Assembly (NCBI GenBank): GCA_022225965.2
Contig: JAKJXP020000023.1
Span: forward strand, 186,001-250,000
DNA from: Diatrype stigma
Lineage: Eukaryota > Ascomycota > Sordariomycetes > Xylariales > Diatrypaceae
Length of the DNA stretch: 64,000 bases
Direction: 5' to 3'
Shown: positions 22,304 to 34,515 of the stretch, piece after piece
How the letters are laid out: each line of letters starts with the position of its first letter
Position numbering within the stretch: position 1 is the stretch's first letter
Program-made: the position numbers and the translations under genes
Notes under the pieces: model-generated
Database searches by the model: none
Told to the model about the DNA's origin: nothing
Seen by the model: only the letters and a program-made list of their open reading frames with translations

Positions 22304-25300
22304 AAGGGCAGAGTCCGCGAGACCAGAGACTGACGAACGGGATTGCTGTCGTCAGTTCCCGGGTGGGTTGATGGGTGTGGGATGAGAGGTTGTGGGCTGG
22401 TCACCGCATACAGAGAGCACCAGAGGGGGTGTGGCTGCCGTCCCGGTTCATTGGAGAAGCCAAGCAAATGCTGACCATTCGTAAAGCGACTACAGACTCC
22501 TTCTTGCCTCCTCCACGAGGTATCTACATTTTAGCATCTAGCTAACGCTACATATCAGGTTATTATTGCATGGTGAACTTGCTCGAAGAGAGGAGAGCGT
22601 GGAATAGTCGGCCGGACTGAGCTATATCGAGCGCAGTTAACAGGCCTGCAGCTGTAGCTGTAGCTGTAGCCCGTGTGTACAGACAGTACCGCAATAACTC
22701 ATGGCTACTTCAGGTTTCTGGTGAGACTTCAAAGCGTTGCGCTCACGATAACCCCGGGCAGGGCAGCGTATACTGTTAGAGGATCGGTGAAAGCTCGTCC
22801 AATGGATAGTAGATCGGCCTTGGAGACCGTGCCATGACGGGACGGTTATGGGACGGTTATGGGAACCCTGAACCTTGGAAGTGTGAGATTCCGTATTGGT
22901 TCGTTAGTTTAACGGCCAGAGTCTGTAGGTAACAGTCAGGACACTGGAGAGGGACTTCCTCAGCCCCGCAGCAGATCTCGTAACAAAGCGCCATTGGCGG
23001 GGTCCGATCCAGCGACGCACAGCAAAATGCCGCTAAGCCGACGGGACGGCCTTTGGTGACCTGCGACGATAGATCGCGGGAAACGGTAGTTTGACAGTCC
23101 GGACAGGCCTTTTTTGCAGGTCCCGAAATCTCTGCCAGGCTTCAGTGGTTTGGAGGGGGCAGATAGGGCAGCATAGGCCACCGGGGGTCAGGTAAAGAGG
23201 GTACAGAGGGTACAGAGGGTACAATACAGAGGATACATACAGAGGGTAAGGAGGAATGAACCGTTACGGGCCTTCGAGAAAAACCCACATACTAGCTACA
23301 TGTATGTATGTAACTTAGAAGTAGGTCGTTACATGGAGCTACGGACTACTGTACGCCGGGACTAACTACATAGACTAGGTACAGTAGGTACAGTAGGTAC
23401 AGCAGCTAGCTGTAGCTACCTACACATACATACATACACATATACATATACCTACATACACATACACATACACATACCTACACATACATGCTTAGCATTA
23501 CTAGGTAGTTACCTACCTACATAGTACTCTAGCCCTGCCGCACGAAGGTTGGGCAGCGACCGGCCTTGGGTATTGCTACCTAAAGACGCCCACGAGCACC
23601 TTTGCGCATCCACTAACAGCCACTGACGGCCCTGTCCAGCGTCCTATTGCTCGGGCTGGGTGGGGTGGCCTGTATACAGCCTGCCAGTCAGACGTTGGAG
23701 CTTTTGGAGCAGAGCTTCCTCTTCCTCTTTTCATACGCCTTCATACCTACCTTAGCTTAGGTAGACAGACGCAGCGCGCGTCGACGACGGTCGCTGCTCA
23801 GAAAAAGCCATCTTCCCGATGGAGCGATGAGCTTATTGGAGATACCTGCTGCGACACTACATGTGATAGCCCTGATGGGCAGCCGTACTAACCATCGAAT
23901 CGTCAGCCTCCGACCATTCAACGCTGTTACGGAGGGTTTCATGCTCTTCTGCTAGCCATCTAAACGGTTAGATCTTGCTCCGGGATGCTTCCGGGACACA
24001 CAGCTACGAAAGCACTTCGATGCAAGCTCTAGTAACTCTCTGCCTGACCCGAGGAGACGCTCCTATGGTGTGCGAAGCCACTCCAGATAGGCCGGCCGGC
24101 TTATCCCACCGCGCACCCCATCCAACCCATCGCTGTCACATGACCTGGGCTGGAAGCTCTTCCACCTGTATGATACCTACTGCAGTAGGTACTGCGTTGT
24201 GGCTTGATCTGATGGTGTGAGACTTGCAGCCTAATTGCATCTGAGGCTCTTACGGCTGTGACTTTTCGTCATATGCCGTCTCGATAGTGCACGGTCAGAT
24301 ATACACCTTCGCCCAGTATGTCCACAATGCTACATATCCCCGATGCCAGGTAAAGGAGGATGAGGCAAGGAGGTGCTCCGTCGAGATTTGACCTCGGCGT
24401 GGACAGACCTCGCATGGAGATGGAGTCGATAATCGCTCGCTACATATGCATTCGATCTCGTAGTTTACGTAAAGCATGGCATAATACTCCGTGTGGGCTT
24501 TTCTAGAATCCGTCCCCGAGTTGGAGGTTTCCTCGACGACCGTGAGGGACATCGCAAGTTGCAGTCAGACCTAAGGGTCTAGCTCTCTATTCTAGCATCC
24601 AAATGCGGTTATGCTGCTCTTGATGTGCAGATTTCATGTCCACCGAGCCGCACCGAGCCACTGACATTACGAAGAGGATTTGCTTGACCGCTAATGGTGG
24701 ATACGGAGTGCGCGTTAGAGATCCTCTACGCCGCGATAGTTGCACGCCGGAACCCTGCCGCGTTCCTCTGGCGCGATGCAATTTTTCATGTTTTTTTTTT
24801 TCTTTGCCTCTCTTTCTTTCATCATATCTCTCCGGACGCGACTTGCGGTGAAGACGAAACTTTTCTAAAACGGAAGGCTCATAACGTGCTGCAGAATGGC
24901 TTACAGGCGCACGGACAACAGAGGCTCGATATAGCACCTGCATGCTCATCCGGATAGGTGTGTAAAAGGGAATTCGAACGCTGGGGAGGGTCTGAACCAC
25001 GCGATAGCGGGCCTCCCGAGGGGCCAGGACGATTGGCCCTCGGCAGCATCATCCATTTACCTAGGTATGGAGGTATGGAGCTGAACCGCCAGTTCGTCCC
25101 AAGCTCGGCGGCCGGGATAGGATCAAGATCATTCCCTCCTTGCCTAGAGCGATAGATAACACGCGCTGCGCGCTGCAATAACTAGTAACCACGCGCGCAC
25201 ACGCACCGCACACAAACAAACACACGCCCAGCCCCATCCCCATTGCGCAACCACTCCCGTGAGTGGTGTTTACGTACGCAGGTTTGAGGCTGAGGTGAAT

Positions 25301-27805
25301 AACACAACCACGCAAACAAACGGGATCTAAATTTACCTACGTATGTATAACTGAGTAAGATTGCGGAGCAAGGAACGCCTCGAGCGCAAAAGGATGGTAC
25401 CGATGACGGTCTCCCACAGGTGGTGACAGAAAGAGGGCAAATAGGAAGCGCCAGACCGAGCTCCTCTCAACGATGGCTGGCTGGGCTGGCCGGCCCGCAC
25501 CTGGACCCGATCTCATGAACAGTCCGCGGTGCTCCATCCCTTTGTTGAGCCCCGGTCTCCCCGACTTGTACCCGAAAAGCCCGAGAGAGCAGGAGAAAAG
25601 GGCCCTGTAAGCCGACGGACACGACAGCAACACCAAGGCAGAATCTGCCGTGTGTGAAGGCCTAAACCTCCAGGGTGAATTCGCATAGGTATATCCACGT
25701 AGGCCGTCCAAGGGGGTCTCATGTGCGGGAACAGGTGTACGACAACTCTATATCTTACTGTGTTTCTTTCTAATGGGGAAAAGTCGAGAGGATCATATCC
25801 GTATAATGTATGATGGTGTCAGTATGCACTTAGTTCCATCGAGGTGGGAGAGAATCTATTAGTTCCTAGACGCTGGCGAGAAGGGCGATGGGGTCAAACG
25901 CGAGATCGTTCGCCCTGTGTAAGTGATTGGCTCTCGAACGCGCGAGCTCTGGCGGGCCGCCAGGAGCCCAGCCACGCCTGGCGCGTTACGGTGGTGCAAT
26001 TGTTTTCCCTTCGTCGCCAGTCCTGCCAGTGAGAGCGGCCCTTTTACGCTTGCGACGCGGTGCTTCCTTCTTACGGAAGCGCCAAGGCTCTGAATACGGG
26101 ATGATGTTCACGGCTGTCGTCTCAGTGGGGGAACGGACGGAGGGGAGGAGCATAGAGAAACAGTAAAACCAGACAGACGCATAATCGATGGTCAGGTCTA
26201 CCTACAGGCAGATAGATACTACATAGTCCTGACGCATGTGTGAGGACTACGGTGTTCTTGGGGAAATACGCGATATGTACAAGCAGGTCAAGGCCAGTAA
26301 AGAGGCACCTGCACCGATCGTGGAAGTGGCTCCGATGTACTGAAAAGAGTGCCAAAGCCGTCGGGCACGAATACACTGTGCTAGACTCTATCGGGTTGTG
26401 ACTGGTGTGATACGCGGGCCGGCTTTTATGCGGCCACCAAGCACACACAACATCCCACGGACCATACACTTTTCTGGTATGATATGAAGGCCATCATACA
26501 GGTACCGGGTGCCCTTTGAATGAATTTTCATCCGGGATTTTTCTGGGTCTGGTAAACAAGGTGTGTGTGAGCCTGTCTGGGAATTGACCAGAATCGGAGG
26601 ATAGTGAAGAGTCATAGCAGCGGTGAGAGCTGCTTTCTCCATCAGGACCCAATCAGCCCTGTTTGACTGGCCCAAGTATTCAGCACGAAACGACGATTAA
26701 TGCCTGAATGCCAGGGCGAGCCCGTTTCATGAATCTGGGACAAGGCCATATGGGCAGCAGATGGGCAGATGGGATGGATCTTATCGTGTACACTGCTCAT
26801 AGATGCAAATACAATCTTCACATGGGCGTCGGTCTATCCTTACTGGTTGTGAAGCCACCTCTTTTGGTGAAGAGCCGTGGATCTTGATCCGTATCCGAGC
26901 AAATAGCCTTGGGCCTTCTCACATATGCCCCTCGCTTGCCGGCTACCTGCACTCCTAGTGTGCGATTGCGATACACACTCTTCGCCCGTGCTGACCGCCA
27001 GTGACATCACGCGTAACGGCTATATCGGGCACTATTTTTGTCACACTAAGAAGTTTATGGCTGTTGAAACATGAAACTTTGCTGGGTCTCCATATACATC
27101 AAAGTGCAGTTCAGTGCGCAGTAACCAGAATGGGATTTCTATCTTTTCGTTGCCCTTACCAACTCCAAGGCCCCGAATTCGGTGTTTGTTGGTTATCGTG
27201 AGTCACCCAACCAGGAAGTGATGCGGTACCGGGCACGAGTTGAAATCAACCAATTTTCCCGTTGACGATCGAACTACGACTGCCTCTCCCTATAGGGCAA
27301 TTGTATATTCGGTCCCTGAATCGCCATGCCGCGCTAAGCGGCACATCCTCTGACTTCCTCGAGGATCGGGATCGTGCTTCCCCGCCTCCCGATACGTCGG
27401 GCGGGGTGGAGTCTTCTCGGAGTAGATACCATAATATGTGTGAGAACTTAAGGTCGTGTAGCCGATCTCATCTTGTACCTCGCATAGTGGTGTGTGGGAA
27501 GAACGGTGCAGTGGTGACACGACATTGCGAAGAAGCGCACTAGCAAGATTGTTCAATGGCAATCCCAGGCGCGGCTACTTCTAGAACAAGAGTTGCATCA
27601 GGCACGTTTAATGATATCGCAGAGGGAGTCAGGATGCGCAGCAGTCGCTGGGTATGTGGCAACCTTGATTGTAAGGCGAAGCGCGACTCCTAAGAAGTCG
27701 CTTATATGTCTAATCGTAATAGTCATGACGTCTAAGTCCGAGCCTGCTGTACACAGGACCCAGTATAATCGCATCGGGCCCCCCGGTACTCGTAGATTAT
27801 GAAGA
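22304..27805. other. Long spacer, no recognisable gene
   Basis: This 5.5-kb stretch has only short frames without motifs. It includes (AGAGGGTAC)n at 23195-23249. A dense array of GTACAGTAGGTACAGTAGG, ACATACACATACACAT and TACCTACCTAC motifs lies at about 23375-23530. The part from 24 to 27.8 kb is low in microsatellites and mixed in composition. It may be decayed repeat or former gene sequence, but I cannot identify any parent. Confidence 0.4.
23375..23530. repeat. GTAGGTAC / ACATAC short-repeat cluster
   Basis: AGGTACAGT copies run into an AGCAGCTAGCTGTAGCT near-palindrome. Alternating ACATACAC units follow, then TAGGTAGTTACCTACCTA. It is the densest cluster of the TAGGTA/TACCTA motif seen throughout the spacers. 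Confidence 0.7.
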
Positions 27806-29518
27806 TCACTGGAACTCCCATAGTCGTGTAAGGAGGTTGTCCTCGATCCCTGACGTAGGCTCTTGGGGCAAGAAGACCTTCTTGGGGATGATGAACTCTA
27901 CGACGGGCGGCTTCTTGATCTGTTTTGATAGTTCCGCGTCCAGAAGCTAGGTCGTTGGTCAGTACTAGAGGCATCTCGGATATAGGGGTTTTCTTTCACT
28001 CACACTACTATACGAATGGTCCAGAAAGTCCTCGACGTTATACGTCTGCTTCGTAAATTGCTCCGAGATGATTTTCGCAATAGTCGCAACGTTCGGGTGA
28101 TAATGCGACTGTAGTTGAGCCACCTCCCATAAGCAGCTATCGATGGCTCGCGTCTCCATGGGGTCCTCCTCATCAGCGACGAAAGGATCTGCTAGCCCTT
28201 CATTCTCAATAGATTCTTTTTCTTCGGCACTTCGGATCTCGCGGTGAATCATGAATGTGCATAGCGGGTGCTTCTTGAACAGATTATATATCCAAGGTAT
28301 CACAGCAACAATAGCTGCGGGGGGCGCATTGAGACAAAGCCTCGTTATCCTCTTGATGAAACTTGCGACGAGGACAGCCGGCAGATGGGTCGACGAAAGG
28401 AAGGTGTCCAGCAATCGCAAGAACCGGGACCTATGTTTCGAGTGCAGGATATCTGCATCTAATAATGAATACAACTTGTGGTAGAACAATGGGTAATCCA
28501 AATTTCGTTCCTGTATCAGATAAAAGACACCGGAAAGGGCGAGGAGAGAAGTTGCGCCCCCTGAGTTATACGAGTCGGTAAGGAAGTCCATCAGTAGTTC
28601 TGGTCTGGTAAACCACGGAGCTATAGACCTAGTCATAATCTCGAGGACCTTCTTCCTCTGCTCGCGATTGGGGCCAAGATTTAGCAAGGCTACCCAAGCT
28701 TCCTGTGCTTGCTTCTTCTGCTGGGTAAGTGATGTTACCGGGTGGCCTTTCTTAGTCGGAGGACCAACGTAAAATGCGCCTAAATCATCCTTGGAATCGG
28801 GCACCTCTTCGAAGAAAGATAAGATGTCGAAGGCACTATCAAACAGTTCCTCGGTGTCGGAGCCTGAAGATGCCTCCGCGAGTATCTCCTTCAATGCGCT
28901 GAAGGCATAAAACCGCACATCGGCAAATTCGCCTAGGAACTTCTCACAAAATTCCTGTCGGGCATCCTCGGAACCATCCCGTACCAGAGCTGTCACCATA
29001 TCTTTGAGAAATACCTTGGGGAAGTTGTATTCCCCCCTGTCGCTCAAGTACTGGCTCTCGGCCTTGAGTATGCGCATAGCGAGAGTCAAGACAGTCGACG
29101 CTAGGTCCTCCTCGGCGAGAGCACGGATGATCAACTGCTTGTAATCTGCCACCCTCCCCTTGAGCCATTGTATGACGACAATCTCTTTCTCCGATTGGCC
29201 ACTCCTCCGTGTCATGCTCCCAGACGCAAGCAGGCGTAGAAACACGCGACATAGCGAGACCAAAGCAACGGGGACAGCCTCTACATCGTCCTGCTTCTGG
29301 GCTAGCTCGAGGAGAGCTGCGATGTTGTTGTAGTTCTTCTTGGACTCGAGGATCTCGTTCTCGAGCAGCAAGATTTCCGCTTGGGTGTTGTTGTCGTCGT
29401 CATCATCATCATCGCTACTGCTACTGGCACTTTCCGCGCTCTTGGGTCGCTTGTTGGTGATTTCGGAAGTCTTGTCCCTTTTCCTTTTCAGGGAGTCGAC
29501 CTTGACAGTCGCCGGCAT
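27806..29518 (-). CDS. NOC4: Nucleolar ribosome-assembly protein Noc4 (UTP19)
   Basis: This is a small-subunit ribosome biogenesis factor. Noc4 pairs with Nop14 in the nucleolus for maturation and export of the 40S precursor. There are two exons, 29518-28004 and 27946-27806, split by a 57-bp GT-AG intron in phase 0, giving 551 residues. The N-terminus has a basic nuclear-localisation-like stretch (SLKRKRDK) and a run of seven Asp near residues 39-45. HEAT-like helices follow. Residues about 320-425 carry the CBF/Mak21-type core (GVFYLIQERNLDYPLFYHKL and SKHRSRFLRLLDTFLSS). The conserved C-terminal part includes DPMETRAIDSCLWEVAQLQ and SHYHPNVATIAKI, and the second exon ends PKKVFLPQ...LTRLWEFQ. 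The length matches the family. The gene is head-to-head with ATP4, 461 bp away. Confidence 0.95.
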
Positions 29519-29979
29519 ATTATTGTCTGAGGTGTGCGCCGGTTTTCAGAGGTGCATTGGCGACTAGCGATTGCCGTATGCGAAAGGAGATGATGGATCA
29601 GAGATTGTTTGTTCTACAGCAGGTCACTGCTTCTGCATTCTGCAAGGCTACCGAAAGATAACAGAGAAAGCTGCACGATAAAAGCCTGAGATCAACTGGA
29701 ACCTGGAAGAATGCAATTAATTTAATGGGTCTCTCCACTTCCCCAGCCGCTAGCCTGCTACTTCTTAGTTAGGTGGGTCACCGTAGAAGGTAACTTCCAA
29801 TGGAAGCTCACCATCAATCGGTAGATTACCCGACGAATTACCGACCGGGCGCTGAAGCTTTCAAGGTTGCTGCTTTGGCCCGGCCGATTTAAAACCTCAA
29901 ACTCAATCTCGGTCTCGAGCTCAACAGCAACGTTGACTAGCCCCGATTCGCGCACCACCTCCTCATCGCTCAATTCACA
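29519..29979. promoter_or_regulatory. Shared bidirectional promoter region, NOC4/ATP4
   Basis: Only 461 bp separate the two divergent start codons. The stretch therefore holds both promoters and leaders, for a ribosome-assembly factor and a mitochondrial ATP synthase subunit. A near-palindromic GGTAGATTACCCGACGAATT lies at 29820-29839. An upstream ATG at 29867 opens a frame that runs through the ATP4 start in the same phase; the start at 29980 is preferred because it yields a mitochondrial presequence. Confidence 0.6.
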
Positions 29980-30975
29980 ATGGCCTCCCGCTTGGCAAGA
30001 ACCGCCTTTGGTAAGTAGTCGCAAGCAGCGTCGTTGTCAATTGGCCCGCTGGCATGCCCGTGCTTCATGCTCATGCTCATGCTCATGCTCTAACCAATCT
30101 ACTGCCGCAGGGGCTGCCCGTCTCCGCCCCTCCATCGTTCCGCGAACGACACTCCCGGCCGTGACGGCCCTGACCCAGACCACCACCCGACCGGCATCCA
30201 ACGGAACTTCGAACGTGCCCGAGAATCCGGCCAAGACCAAGGCGCAGTCCATCATCGACGCCCTGCCCGGCAACTCGCTCATCTCCAAGTCCGCCATCCT
30301 ATCCTCCGCTGCTGGTCTGTCCATCTACGCCATCAGTAACGAGTACTACATCGTCAACGAGGAGACCATCGTCGCCTTCAGTCTGCTGAGCGTTTGGGCT
30401 GCCCTGATCGCGTATGGTGGCCCCATGTACAAGGAGTGGGCCGAGGCGCACCAGAACAAAGTCAGGAACATCCTGAACCAAGCCCGCGCCGATCACCTGC
30501 AGGCCGTGAAGGACCGGATCGAGGACGTCAAGCAGCTGGCTGGTGTTGTCGACGTTACCAAGGCTCTGTTCGCTGTTTCCAAGGTACATACATCCGAACA
30601 TGCTAGCTTTAGCGAGAGACATATATCTCTTCCCGCTATGGTCTTACGTATGCAGAGACTGACCCGCAGAAATAGGAAACCGCCCAGCTTGAGGCCAAGG
30701 TGTACGAGCTCGAGCAGACGACCGCCGTGGCGGCCGAGGCCAAGTCTGTGCTGGATTCGTGGGTGCGGTACGAGGGTCAGGTGAAGCAGAGGCAGCAGAG
30801 GGAGCTTGCTGAGTCTGTCATCGCCAAGGTCACGAAGGAGCTCGAGAACCCCAAGGCGCTTCAGCAGATTCTTCAACAGAGCATCACTGACGTCGAGAGT
30901 AAGTTACAGCCGCCAATCTCGCATCCGCTTTACTAGACTAACCCACCAATAGAAATCGTCTCGCAAAAGGCTTAG
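29980..30975 (+). CDS. ATP4: Mitochondrial F1Fo ATP synthase subunit 4 (subunit b)
   Basis: This is the peripheral-stalk subunit b of the mitochondrial ATP synthase, anchored in the inner membrane and holding F1 against rotation. Four exons are modelled: 29980-30010, 30111-30583, 30676-30898 and 30953-30975. All introns are GT-AG and phases close, giving 249 residues, the usual size. The N-terminus (MASRLARTAFGAARLRPS) is an Arg-rich amphipathic presequence. Two hydrophobic segments lie at about 70-87 and 95-112 (SILSSAAG-like, then TIVAFSLLSVWAALIAYGG). A long charged helix follows (EWAEAHQNKVRNILNQARAD) and includes LDSWVRYEGQVKQRQQREL. The first intron contains a CATGCT hexamer repeat (30066-30090). 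The last exon encodes only seven whole codons. Confidence 0.96.
30066..30090 (+). repeat. CATGCT hexamer microsatellite in ATP4 intron 1
   Basis: Four direct copies of CATGCT lie within the first intron, upstream of its branch-site-like CTAAC. Confidence 0.8.
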
Positions 30976-33213
30976 TAGACAAGGCAATCAAGGATGCGCC
31001 CTTAGCAGAGAAGAACTTTCTTTTGTGCCCTCCCCCAACCGTTTTTATAAACCCTTGTGCAATAGTCAAATGAGAACCTTATGGAGAAATTTACGGCGTC
31101 GTGATGTGCATGATTCGCGGTGACGAACTAGGGGGGTTGGGTTTTTCTCTACTATTTGCAGGTGGTGTGGTGTTCATAAGCAATGAGCGGCTCAACCTCA
31201 TGCACGAGAGTTGGGCAAGACCCTATCTACACTATCAAACAGAATAAGACACATTATGTACCTTGATGTAGTATCAGTGTCCCCACGGTTCCAGTCCTGG
31301 ACTCGAAACATCCTTTCGGGTAGATGTGATCATCCGCAGATGGGAGGCTTTCCACAAGACGGTGTGTGAGAGTAGCCTGTTTATGCATGATGAATCCTAC
31401 GCCAGGGAATGCCGTGGCTTGCTACTGAAAGCTGCGACAGAGCTCAAGCTAAGTTAGAAGACTACGAGATGTCTTGGGGCGTCGTTGAAGCTATTGCTCT
31501 TGTTTCACCGGTCACACATGGTTTAAGTTTATAGCTATACCACGCAGGGCTCGTAAGCCTATGCTGCAGCTGTCGTTGGTAGTAAATCTGCTTGTCCCCT
31601 AGCTCCCTGGCATTGTTGTTGCCTGTCGGGCTCCCCAGTTAGTCCAAGACTAGCAGTGTTGGTATTGATAGAAGGGTTTAGGGCATAGCTGACGCGTGAG
31701 TCCGAGAATACCGCATGATTATATGGAAGCCTATCCGTCGAGTAAGGAAGGCGGCCAGTCAGCCTCCAACGAGCAAATACATAGCCATCACTAGTAAATA
31801 GTAAGTTGCCCTCCATTGTTACCTAGGGACTAGGCCATTGCTAAGCCTTAAGCTGCGAATCAACCTCCACTACGCCCTCGAGGACTCCGGCTAGCTATGT
31901 ACAATATCCCATTGAGCAGAACTAGATGTTCTGTTGCTGTCTTGTGGGACGGGATAATCGTCAACGCCCCTACTGCCCTAGATCGACACCTACCTGTTGA
32001 TGTTCACACACTTGCGAGTACGCTTCGCTCTTGACGGCTTACGTATAGCGGTTGCTAATAATAGCGGCGGCTCATGCAGAGTACAATGGTTGCACAGCCC
32101 CTTGTTGTCCATTGTTTTCTATTTATAGCCCCCTTTCTTTCGTTCGAAGTCCGTGCGCTGACTATAGTTATGTAATCAGTACAAATTAACGGTAGAGAAA
32201 TTCCATATACGGGATCACCGTCCTAGTTATGTATCTAATATGTGTAATGACGTTGAGACGAGGTGGGCTCATGGTCCCTTTAGCCCTAAGTCCGAGGTCT
32301 GAATGACTGTTGTCAGTTTGATCAAAATTCCGTACATGTTTACGTAGTCACCCGAGATATCCTCGATCAACCCTGATTTAGTAATACCATGGTAAGGGGA
32401 CTTGATTGTGGGATCACGTCATTTGTCTTTTCTTTCCAGCTTTTCAAGGTAGCGATGTTCTTTACTTTCTCTTCGTAGATCTCGGTGGGTTCTTTCCTCG
32501 CTGGGTCTAATGGTGTGTGGTCTGGAGCGATCGCCAGCCTATAATTCATATAGTCAAATGTCACTACATACTGAAGGGGTATTCCCATGAGTACAATTGT
32601 TATAATAAACACAAAGTCTAAAAATTATATTCATTGATCCTACTTCCATATATACTACCGTCCCAAATAAAGCATTGATAGAGTAGCCTCGCAATTTAAA
32701 GGCACTTGGTCATAGCACAGGGCTAATTATATAATCACACCGTGAAAATAGAACCTGATGCAATGAGAACGGGCTTTGTAGTCGGTAGGACTTCGATACA
32801 CAAGACCTACTTGCTAATTACTATGCTATGAGACCGCTATAGTTCCAAGGCAGCTCCTAACTTAGAAAATAAAAGACAGCATGCCGGCTTTCTAGATGAC
32901 CTAGGGGACAAAGCGGGTTGCTATCGATGGTGCTAGGGAGCACCTGGGGCACAATGGAAACACTGCGTCTTCATAATGCCTTGTTTGACTTCCCCCGTGA
33001 ACAAAGATAAGGGCAGTTTGCATTGTTTCAAAAGACTCATATATAATGGACCATGAAGGATGTCGTTTGCTTGTGTCGACTTCTGCCATGTACCAGATAG
33101 AAAAGACGCGATTTATTTCACCCATACGTAATTTCCAGGATCACATAGCCCGCCCCATTTCACCCCATTTCAGCAGATCACAGATCACAGCACATTTAGC
33201 ATTTACCGAAACT
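30976..33213. other. Spacer between ATP4 and the cysteine-rich orphan ORF
   Basis: About 2.2 kb without a supported gene, apart from a doubtful 81-codon minus-strand frame at 32367-32612. The stretch is moderately AT-rich with few microsatellites. Confidence 0.4.
32367..32612 (-). CDS. Possible small hypothetical protein or gene remnant
   Basis: An 81-codon frame begins with a hydrophobic segment (MFIITIVLMGIPLQYVV) and continues into a charged, protein-like stretch (ARKEPTEIYEEKVKNIATLK). The amino-acid composition is more protein-like than that of neighbouring frames. No family is recognised, and no flanking exons with clear splice sites were found. It could be a decayed fragment, an orphan or chance. 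Confidence 0.15.
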   Translation of the reverse strand: MFIITIVLMGIPLQYVVTFDYMNYRLAIAPDHTPLDPARKEPTEIYEEKVKNIATLKSWKEKTNDVIPQSSPLTMVLLNQG

Positions 33214-33675
33214 ATGTGCGTCTACCCCAAGACAGTATTTTGCTGCAACCATGTGCAGCACGCCGAGAACCCCATCCGCATCTGTGAAGAGCAGAAGGGC
33301 TATCTCTCCAAGAGGGCCAGTGAGCCCTGCAACGAGATACGCTCTCATGCGCTCTCTACCGTCAAACAGCCTTTCGAGTGCATATGCTGCAAGGAGAAGA
33401 AAGCCGCACTCAATATGAAGCTCAGCGAGGCCAGGAGGATCATCGCAGAGGTGAAAGGTAAACTCCAGGAGAGTTACGGGAGAGCTTTTGACGACAACCT
33501 CAAGGATACAGGTCTCAATACTTCCGAGGATATGCTGAACCTTAAATATGGCGGATCCGGGGATGAAAATGGCTTTGCCGAGCCCGACATTTTGGATCCC
33601 GTAGAGTACCTGAAGAAGAGACTATCAGATAAATATGCACATCTGATGATGGACACGACTACACAAGGTATATAA
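33214..33675 (+). CDS. Small cysteine-rich hypothetical protein
   Basis: A 153-residue single-exon ORF of unknown function. The start at 33214 (MCVYPKTVFCCNH) is chosen because the cysteine-rich part begins there; an in-frame ATG at 33046 would add 56 residues lacking it. The first 60 residues hold eight cysteines (2, 10, 11, 24, 39, 56, 58, 59) and His13, ending in a C-x-C-C cluster, so metal binding is possible. Residues 60-90 are predicted helical and basic (NMKLSEARRIIAEVKGKL). The rest is acidic, with a YLKKRLSDKY helix near the end. It resembles short fungal proteins of unknown function that carry a cysteine-rich N-terminus. There is no signal peptide. The neighbours give no clue to function. 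Confidence 0.5.
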   Translation: MCVYPKTVFCCNHVQHAENPIRICEEQKGYLSKRASEPCNEIRSHALSTVKQPFECICCKEKKAALNMKLSEARRIIAEVKGKLQESYGRAFDDNLKDTGLNTSEDMLNLKYGGSGDENGFAEPDILDPVEYLKKRLSDKYAHLMMDTTTQGI

Positions 33676-34515
33676 TTGACGATAAATACTCATCATTTGC
33701 ATTACTGAAGCATCGACAGCTAAGCACTTCAAGAATCAGGAACCCATTATTCATTCGGACTGGTGTGACACAAGTATATGTTCGAATGATATCCAGGAAG
33801 CCATACAAGAGTCCACGTAGATATGTATGCCAAAGCGTTCTGTATATTGGCCATAAGAGGATCATCGACATGTATGAGTAGCCAGGAAGTGACGTAGGGC
33901 GATAAAGAAGGATGAAAATCATGGATATTCAATGTATATAAGAAAGTGTAACCGTTAGACATACTCCAGACTCTACTTACTATGCTGAACTAGGGACAAG
34001 TCAGACCACCTCTCTCTTTGATGAAAGCAGATGAAGACTTTCGTATAGGCAATGCCGGGTGTCTTTAGCCGCTATTCGCTTTTTACCTTAGGGTTATATC
34101 CCTCTATATTGATATCGCTTCTTAGGGCACCAGTAGGAGTATCACGAGTTTATCATGTAACAAAAGATCACTCGGAAGCCAATGACGCCGTTAAACACGG
34201 GGAAGGTGCCGACTTGGCAGCTACGGTTGTTCTAAATCGGTGACGTGTTGTACACCTCAAGCAACTACTTACTTACTTATACCTTGGAAGTCATGACAAC
34301 TACATACGAGAAAGCTCTTGCCTCGCATGTGGTATGATGTAATATGATGTATGACCTCGACGTTGGTCATGCCCGTTAACAATGGTAGTCTACACGTTTT
34401 CCATAACCCTTCCCCATCGTCGACAGGTCAAGTTGCGCTATTCCTCAGCTCGGATGATCTCGTTCGAAAATTCCCAAGAGACATCGATAACATTTGTTTC
34501 AATTCGATACGAGCT
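33676..34515. other. Spacer upstream of the DHA14 transporter
   Basis: No gene is supported. An ATG at 34351 opens the transporter frame 55 codons before the preferred start, and GATGTAATATGATGTATG-like repeats lie near 34334-34353. Confidence 0.4.

Noticed and set aside
24370..24450. tRNA 3'-half-like sequence on the minus strand (GAGGTCAAATCTCGACGGAG)
   Set aside because: The T-stem pairs at only four of five positions and the 5' half of a tRNA is absent; at most a relic.
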